Shown here: positions 60,201 to 64,000 of the stretch, one piece after another
How the letters are laid out: each line of letters begins with the position of its first letter
Numbering within the stretch: position 1 is the stretch's first letter
NCBI RefSeq assembly: GCF_004851605.1
Contig: NZ_CP031093.1
Coordinates: forward strand, 744,001 to 808,000
Direction of reading: 5' to 3'
DNA: 64,000 bases
Source: Hydrocarboniclastica marina
Lineage (GTDB): Bacteria > Pseudomonadota > Gammaproteobacteria > Pseudomonadales > Oleiphilaceae
Notes under the pieces: model-generated
What the model saw: the letters and a program-made list of their open reading frames with translations, nothing else
Databases searched by the model: none
Told to the model about the DNA's origin: nothing
Position numbers and translations under genes: made by a program

Positions 60201-60814
60201 GTACCGGTAGTTTCTTCCGCACAGGGGATGACATCGATAACCAGGTCCAATCTCTGTACGGCGTCTTTGACACCGGCGGAACCTCCATCAGTCGAAGTGA
60301 TCTTGTTGAACAGGTGATAGAAACTCAAGCTTCAGTGACTGTTGGGCTCATAGAAGGCGGTTCCAAGAGCTACAAAGTCCGCCGCATTTCGGAGCGCACC
60401 ATAGAGAGTTCACGTAAGGGTTGGTATATGGACCTCGAATTTGACTCAACGAACACAGGTGAGCGGGTTATCAGCGGTCCCACTCTTCCTGGCGGGCTCG
60501 ATCCGAGCCGGATCCGTTTCACCACTCTGATCCCGGATTCGCAACCATGCACTGCAGGTCGGGGTGGTTACATTATGGATTTCCTATTGGCCACAGGCGG
60601 TCGAACGCCCGCTTCGGTCTTTGATCTCAATCTTGACAAGAAATTCGACCACAGAGATAGGGTTGTGGATGACGTAATCAACGGAATCTCCGAAGGTGAC
60701 GGGACTAAGCTAAGCACCATCCGCCAAGATGATCGCGACTGCGTTGTTGGGGGGCAGCTGTGCCTTCGAGGTGAGGGGTCGAGCGGTCGTCAAACATGGG
60801 AGCAGCTGCGTTAG
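57272..60814 (+). CDS. pilY1: Type IV pilus tip adhesin/anti-retraction factor PilY1
   Basis: A 1180-residue secreted protein. The signal peptide spans about 1-35 (ending SALAA). The N-terminal von Willebrand factor A-like region has a metal-site DDSGSM (about 55-60). The C-terminal PilY1 beta-propeller (about 680-1120) contains YVGANSGMLHGFDSTTG, TPVVSDAYIDGSW, MGLGGRTIFAIDV and AYAGDLQGNLWRFDLSD. An Asp-rich loop near the end (DLNLDKKFDHRD) could bind calcium. GGGAG precedes the ATG. It caps pili with the minor pilins encoded around it. Confidence 0.94.
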   Translation: MKIQANGREWVRHGVHVALGFALSFGTITSALAAVEIAEKPLAAAPTIEPNIMFVLDDSGSMHFEYMPEENSGGAAFTPFVYPQPRGVYGGGDYTVSCGDQRRYYVPTFADDNFHNVWLRSAHNNKVYYNPNVTYTAWSESDGSKMANADPANALYNPSLPAIGGMNLTQKQTKRSHWYWGTSTGVQSYSCNAEHSFWPVTYFTLKAGGDPLDIDDYDKVEITTTTAASARFSYVGPDGTTASRSKAEEIQNFANWFQYYRSRILAARAGIGEAFAAQGKNRRVGFGTINKSSSVVDGVETRTIIDGVRRFEGAARENFFSKLYDRTIPNSGTPLRRALGDAGEYYARSDNAGPWGKLPGNNDTTSHVECRQSFTILMTDGYWSGDAASQEGARENTDGSSSGNPTITGPGDQSFTYAPVDPFEDNHSSTLADVAMYYWKRDLRTNMENRVPTGPKNPAFWQHMVTMGIGLGVTGSVELDSEAVQAAIANETAVAWPDPTSSDPAKIDDLLHASINGRGEFVNAANPDTFATKFLALLNEAGSRAAQSASAAAINSSSLQDDSMSFVAGFRSDDWSGTLKAFELDDRGVPSKIPSWDAEVMLNRMLPGERNILTHNGSAAVDLGLTNLSAAQVSALNVNPANVIDGLAEARIAWLRGVNDHNALRRRPKIAEEDEAEAEDIRLLGDIVSSNPQYAPKVPLGYTQLPGIGEAYRDYRASTVYNNRVDALYVGANSGMLHGFDSTTGAELFAYMPGELFRPEAGQNHARISQLMGKDSSYHYFMDGTPVVSDAYIDGSWRTVLVSSMGLGGRTIFAIDVTDPAAVEASDILWEFTDPDMGYGIGQPAVMPLRDGRWVAVFGNGYNSAGHDAVLYVVNLADGSLIKKIIAGAGTATTPNGLSGPYVTDWPNGGRILDRAYAGDLQGNLWRFDLSDTDVSDWTKELLFRATDQTGNRQPITTPPAGAPVPGKPGTLVVSFGTGSFFRTGDDIDNQVQSLYGVFDTGGTSISRSDLVEQVIETQASVTVGLIEGGSKSYKVRRISERTIESSRKGWYMDLEFDSTNTGERVISGPTLPGGLDPSRIRFTTLIPDSQPCTAGRGGYIMDFLLATGGRTPASVFDLNLDKKFDHRDRVVDDVINGISEGDGTKLSTIRQDDRDCVVGGQLCLRGEGSSGRQTWEQLR

Positions 60815-60829
60815 ACAGAGGGCGCTGAG

Positions 60830-61132
60830 ATGAAAATGAGTAACTTGTTAATGCTGGTCTTGCTGATTTCATGGCCGGTATGTTGGGCCGGTGCGAGCGA
60901 TGGCCTGGAGCACACTCGGCCGGTAATAATCGGTACTGTCGACTATCTGGACTTCGAGGAGCGGGAGGTCTCGGTCTCGGACCGTCGCTACACGTTTGCA
61001 GAAGTGGTCCGCTATAACGGAAACCTGGTCTCAGGCGCGACTTTGCCAGGCGTGCTTCGTGAAGGTATGGAGATCGAGTTGCAGCTCCAGAACGGCACGC
61101 GCTCAGTGATTCAGGTTCTGAAGGTCCGTTGA
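60830..61132 (+). CDS. pilY2: PilY2-like small periplasmic protein
   Basis: A 100-residue protein with a signal peptide (about 1-22, ending CWAGA) and a small beta-rich domain (IIGTVDYLDFEEREVSVSD, YTFAEVVRY). It lies exactly where pilY2 is found in P. aeruginosa, between pilY1 and pilE. Named chiefly by position and size; sequence similarity was not tested. ATG at 60836 is a possible alternative start. Confidence 0.62.
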   Translation: MKMSNLLMLVLLISWPVCWAGASDGLEHTRPVIIGTVDYLDFEEREVSVSDRRYTFAEVVRYNGNLVSGATLPGVLREGMEIELQLQNGTRSVIQVLKVR

Positions 61133-61211
61133 CCGGACCTGAGGAGTATTATCGCCCACGCTCAGTATCTTGCTGAAGCCGGGGTTTATCAGTTTCTGAA
61201 AGGGCCGGACA

Positions 61212-61637
61212 GTGAAAATAAAAGCAGTAGATAGCCAGGGCTTCACCCTCATAGAAATGATGATTGTCGTGGCCATCATTGGCATTCTTGCGGCAATTGC
61301 TTTCCCGTCATACAAACTCTACGTCGAGAACACCAGAAGAGCGGCCGCTCAGGCAGACATGCTCGAGTTGGCCCAATGGATGGAACGTCGCTATTCCGCA
61401 AATTTTGATTACCGGGACGGCGGCGCCGACCCGGCGCTGCCTTTTACAGTCTCTCCGAGGAACGGGACCACTTTTTATAACATCAGCTTTGACCCTGCTG
61501 TCGCCCGCAATTCGTTCGTGCTCAAGGCTGTACCCACGGCTGGACAGGTTGACGACCGCTGCGGAACGCTCACGCTAGGTCATGATGGAACCCGGACTGC
61601 GACCAAAGGGGCCGTGGTTGTGGCGGACTGTTGGTAA
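61212..61637 (+). CDS. pilE: Type IV minor pilin PilE
   Basis: A 141-residue minor pilin starting at GTG 61212 (AAGGG upstream). The leader MKIKAVDSQG is cleaved before Phe11 (FTLIEMMIVVAIIGILAAIA), with Glu at +5. AAQADMLELAQWMERRYS and the C-terminal disulfide loop CGTLTLGHDGTRTATKG...DC are typical of the family. Last gene of the minor pilin operon; convergent with the fimT-like gene. Confidence 0.92.
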   Translation: MKIKAVDSQGFTLIEMMIVVAIIGILAAIAFPSYKLYVENTRRAAAQADMLELAQWMERRYSANFDYRDGGADPALPFTVSPRNGTTFYNISFDPAVARNSFVLKAVPTAGQVDDRCGTLTLGHDGTRTATKGAVVVADCW

Positions 61638-61686
61638 ACGGTCTGTGCGGCTTGATGGGTTATCCTGACCTGCTGCAGTACTGCAC

Positions 61687-61717
61687 ACACTCACGACCCT
61701 CTACAACACTCACGACC
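61687..61717 (+). repeat. 12-base direct repeat between pilE and fimT
   Basis: ACACTCACGACC occurs at 61687-61698 and 61706-61717, a 19-base period. The second copy overlaps the end of the fimT-like gene. Possible small duplication; no function seen. Confidence 0.6.
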
Positions 61718-62273
61718 TGGTACAGCTAATGGGTGAGCCGTCGCTGCCCTCTGCAACGCCATCTTGGTCCCTGTCGCGTGCATAACGCAGCCTTCCGCCG
61801 CTACTCAGAATGAGCTGTCCTGCATGGATGGCGTCGCCATTTTGAGGGCAAAAGGTCACGTTGCCCAGAGTGCCATGGACCGTTCCTATAGGGCGAAACT
61901 GGAAGTATCGTTTGCTCGCTGGTTGTGCGATCAGCGAACCGGACGTTGTAGCCGGTATGAGCTGAAGCAGGTTTCCATCGGTCAGTGATCGTTCATTGCT
62001 GGGATCGAGAAAAATGCTGATGGGTTGGTTCCAGTCGTTAATGCATTCACCGTTGCCATCGAGGGGGCAAATGGTCACGAGTTGCTGTTTGTTGACAGCT
62101 GCGCTCCTGGCAAACTGGAAACCTGCATAGACTTTGGCCAGGACGCTTCGTGTGGTGGTGCGCGCCGAGACAGGCTGCATGCTGCTGACAGCAAACGAGA
62201 CTGTAATCGCGAGGATGGCAATAGCAGTTATAAGCTCAACAAGGGAGAAAGCCCTTTGTCGATGATAGATCAT
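61710..62273 (-). CDS. fimT: FimT-like type IV pseudopilin (GspH/FimT family)
   Basis: A 187-residue pseudopilin on the opposite strand to the minor pilin operon. The N-terminus MIYHRQRAFSLVELITAIAI carries a short basic leader and Glu at +5, but the residue before the cleavage site is Ala in place of the usual Gly. The globular domain has Cys residues in TICPLDGNGECIND and FCPQNGD. FimT of P. aeruginosa lies next to pilR and has been linked to DNA uptake in other bacteria. Name assigned by family and position. Confidence 0.78.
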   Translation of the reverse strand: MIYHRQRAFSLVELITAIAILAITVSFAVSSMQPVSARTTTRSVLAKVYAGFQFARSAAVNKQQLVTICPLDGNGECINDWNQPISIFLDPSNERSLTDGNLLQLIPATTSGSLIAQPASKRYFQFRPIGTVHGTLGNVTFCPQNGDAIHAGQLILSSGGRLRYARDRDQDGVAEGSDGSPISCTRS

Positions 62274-62375
62274 CCTTGATATCCTTTAATCCAGTATCCG
62301 TCCTTGGTGAAGCGCGACAGTATATTGAGTTATAGTTTTCTTTGCTAATCAAATATTGCCGAAGCTAGAGTTTGT

Positions 62376-63725
62376 TCACTCCATCCCCAACTTCTTCAAC
62401 CGGTACCGCATAGCCCGGAAACTGATCCCCAGCCGCTTCGCCGCCGCGGTCTTGTTGCCGCCAGTGGCTTCCAAAGCCTTCTCAATGGCCTCCCGCTCGA
62501 TCCGCTCGAGAAAGTTTTCCAGGTCAATCCGGCCGTCTGGCGTTGTCGAGTGTCCGCCGCTACCCTCTTCGTTGGCCGCAAGCTGCAGGTCGTCTGCGTC
62601 TATAATGTCCCCATCGCAGAGTGTGAACGCGCGCTCCAGTATGTTCTCGAGTTCCCGCACATTGCCTGGAAAGCTGTAGCTTTTTAGCTTGTCCAGTCCG
62701 GCGGCGCTCAACTGAGCCTGAGGGCTTTCGTAGTCCTGGGCGAGCTTGGCCAGGATATGCCGGGTCAGCAGGGGAATGTCGTCTTCACGCGCGCGTAGCG
62801 GAGGGACTTTGAGTTCGATGACGTTGATGCGGTAGAAGAGGTCCTGCCGGAAGCTGCCTTCCTTGACCAGATGGGGCAGGTCCTTGTGCGTGGCGCTGAG
62901 GATGCGCACGTCGATGGCCTGCTCCAGGTGATCGCCCACCGCACGCACAGCTTTCTCCTGGATCGCCCGCAGCAGCTTAACCTGCATCGATACGGGCAGG
63001 TCAGCCACTTCATCCAGGAACAGGGTGCCGCCCTGGGCTGCGCGGAACAGGCCGGTTTTGTTCTCGGTCGCGCCGGTGAAACTGCCCTTTTTGTGGCCGA
63101 AGAATTCGCTTTCCATGAGTTCGGAAGGAATGGCGCCGCAGTTGACGGGTACGAAAGGGCCGTCACGTCGGGGGCCCTGCATATGGATCATGCGCGCGAC
63201 CAGCTCTTTGCCGCTGCCAGACTCACCGCTGATATAGACCGGGGCCTGGCTGCGAGCGACCTTTCTTACTTGTTTGCGCAGCTGGTTTATCTCAAGGGAT
63301 TCGCCGAGGAGAAGCCCGTCGCTGTCGTTATCACTGGCTGCGGCGCCACTTGCGGGTGTGGTAAGCCGTAGGGCGTTTTCCACCAATTCGCGCAACCGCC
63401 CGAGCTCTACGGGCTTGGAGACAAAGTCAAAAGCACCTGCCTTGAGCGCAAGCACTGCTGTGTCCATGCTGCCATACGCTGTGATGACGGCCACGGGGGT
63501 TTCCGGATGGGCTTTCTGCATCCACTGCACCAGATCGATGCCGTTGCCATCGGGCAGATTCATGTCTGTCAGACAGAGCTGAAACGGCTGCGCTGCTAGC
63601 AGGTCCCGGGCTTCCTTGAGATTGGCCGCGGTTACGCATCGGATATTCATTCGGGTCAGGGTGATGTCGAGCAGCTCCCGGATATCGGGCTCGTCATCGA
63701 CGACCAGTGCTGTAGCGTCAGTCAT
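62376..63725 (-). CDS. pilR: Sigma-54 response regulator PilR
   Basis: NtrC-type activator of pilin transcription, 449 residues. The receiver domain has the phospho-acceptor in CLTDMNLPDGNG and a DDE pocket (VVDDEPD). The AAA+ domain has Walker A GESGSGKE, the sigma-54 contact loop GSFTGA (Ser where NtrC has Ala) and the Walker B segment GTLFLDEVADL. The C-terminal Fis-type helix-turn-helix is NKTAAAKRLGISFRAMRYRL. It follows pilS in the same direction. Confidence 0.95.
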   Translation of the reverse strand: MTDATALVVDDEPDIRELLDITLTRMNIRCVTAANLKEARDLLAAQPFQLCLTDMNLPDGNGIDLVQWMQKAHPETPVAVITAYGSMDTAVLALKAGAFDFVSKPVELGRLRELVENALRLTTPASGAAASDNDSDGLLLGESLEINQLRKQVRKVARSQAPVYISGESGSGKELVARMIHMQGPRRDGPFVPVNCGAIPSELMESEFFGHKKGSFTGATENKTGLFRAAQGGTLFLDEVADLPVSMQVKLLRAIQEKAVRAVGDHLEQAIDVRILSATHKDLPHLVKEGSFRQDLFYRINVIELKVPPLRAREDDIPLLTRHILAKLAQDYESPQAQLSAAGLDKLKSYSFPGNVRELENILERAFTLCDGDIIDADDLQLAANEEGSGGHSTTPDGRIDLENFLERIEREAIEKALEATGGNKTAAAKRLGISFRAMRYRLKKLGME

Positions 63726-63835
63726 GGCATCCGTTCTTGTCGATTGAGTTACAAACGTGGCGTTTGCTGGTCTTCAATTTCTGCCTGGCGCGAGTCCTTC
63801 AAGTCCACAAAGAGCTTCTGTGCCAGCGCAACACC

Positions 63836-64000
63836 TTACAGCGACGCGTTCAGGCTCTGTCTTTGGGGATGGGCAAACGTGATCCGAAAACAGCCGCCCG
63901 GACCTGCATCGATCAGTGCGAGTTGCGCCTGGTTTGCCTCGCAGAGCTCCCGGGCTAGGTAGAGGCCCAGCCCGGTTCCTGTTCTCTCCGTAGTATAGAA
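63836..64000 (-). CDS. pilS: Sensor histidine kinase PilS (partial, C-terminal end)
   Basis: The last 54 codons of a minus-strand gene that continues beyond the window. The translation FYTTERTGTGLGLYLARELC contains the G2 box of the histidine-kinase ATPase domain, followed by ANQAQLALIDAGPGGCFRIT and a stop at 63836. Its position just upstream of pilR identifies it as pilS. The 110-base gap to pilR shows no obvious terminator. Confidence 0.88.
   Translation of the reverse strand, partial: FYTTERTGTGLGLYLARELCEANQAQLALIDAGPGGCFRITFAHPQRQSLNASL

Overview
The window reads as an ordinary chromosomal segment of a GC-rich gammaproteobacterium. Gene content, protein sequences and gene order recall Pseudomonas, and more so a marine relative such as Marinobacter. 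The genus is inferred from recalled family resemblance, not from a search. I see no tRNA, rRNA, CRISPR array, insertion sequence, prophage or plasmid function. Nearly all genes are housekeeping or type IV pilus genes.

Region 1 (1-11 kb): on the minus strand priA, argS, a SPOR-domain protein, hslV and hslU (cut by the window edge), with a heat-shock-type promoter before hslV. Then rpmE and a short malic enzyme on the plus strand, and ponA (PBP1A) on the minus strand. Region 2 (11-30 kb): the pilMNOPQ assembly operon divergent from ponA, followed by aroK, aroB, a DamX-like AAA-SPOR protein, gltB, gltD, hemE and radA. This follows the order I recall from Pseudomonas. The exception is a 1.5 kb stretch between pilQ and aroK that carries a PEP-CTERM surface protein behind a near-consensus sigma-54 promoter, bounded by two terminators with identical stem arms.

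Region 3 (30-41 kb): a PilZ protein and ettA on the minus strand, then glyA, nrdR, ribD, a RibB protein with a degenerate RibA half (RibBX type), ribH, nusB and thiL. Riboflavin synthase (ribE) is missing from this cluster. A DUF6316-like gene, a DUF2057-like lipoprotein and a glutathionyl-hydroquinone reductase follow. Region 4 (41-54 kb): ispB divergent from rplU-rpmA, a highly structured 180-base gap, obgE, proB, rpsT (minus), murJ, then the tight run ribF-ileS-lspA-fkpB-ispH. Region 5 (54-64 kb): the minor pilin operon fimU-pilV-pilW-pilX-pilY1-pilY2-pilE, then a convergent fimT-like pseudopilin, pilR and the end of pilS.

Three sets of type IV pilus genes lie here: the inner-membrane and secretin complex, the minor pilins with the PilY1 adhesin, and the PilS-PilR system that acts with sigma-54. 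The major pilin, the motor ATPases and PilD are not in the window. PilR and the sigma-54 promoter of the PEP-CTERM gene lie 45 kb apart and any regulatory link is speculative. I found no clearly new multi-gene system. The best leads are the sigma-54/PEP-CTERM cassette with its duplicated terminators and truncated neighbour ORF, the rpmA-obgE structured RNA, and several proteins with missing or altered key residues.
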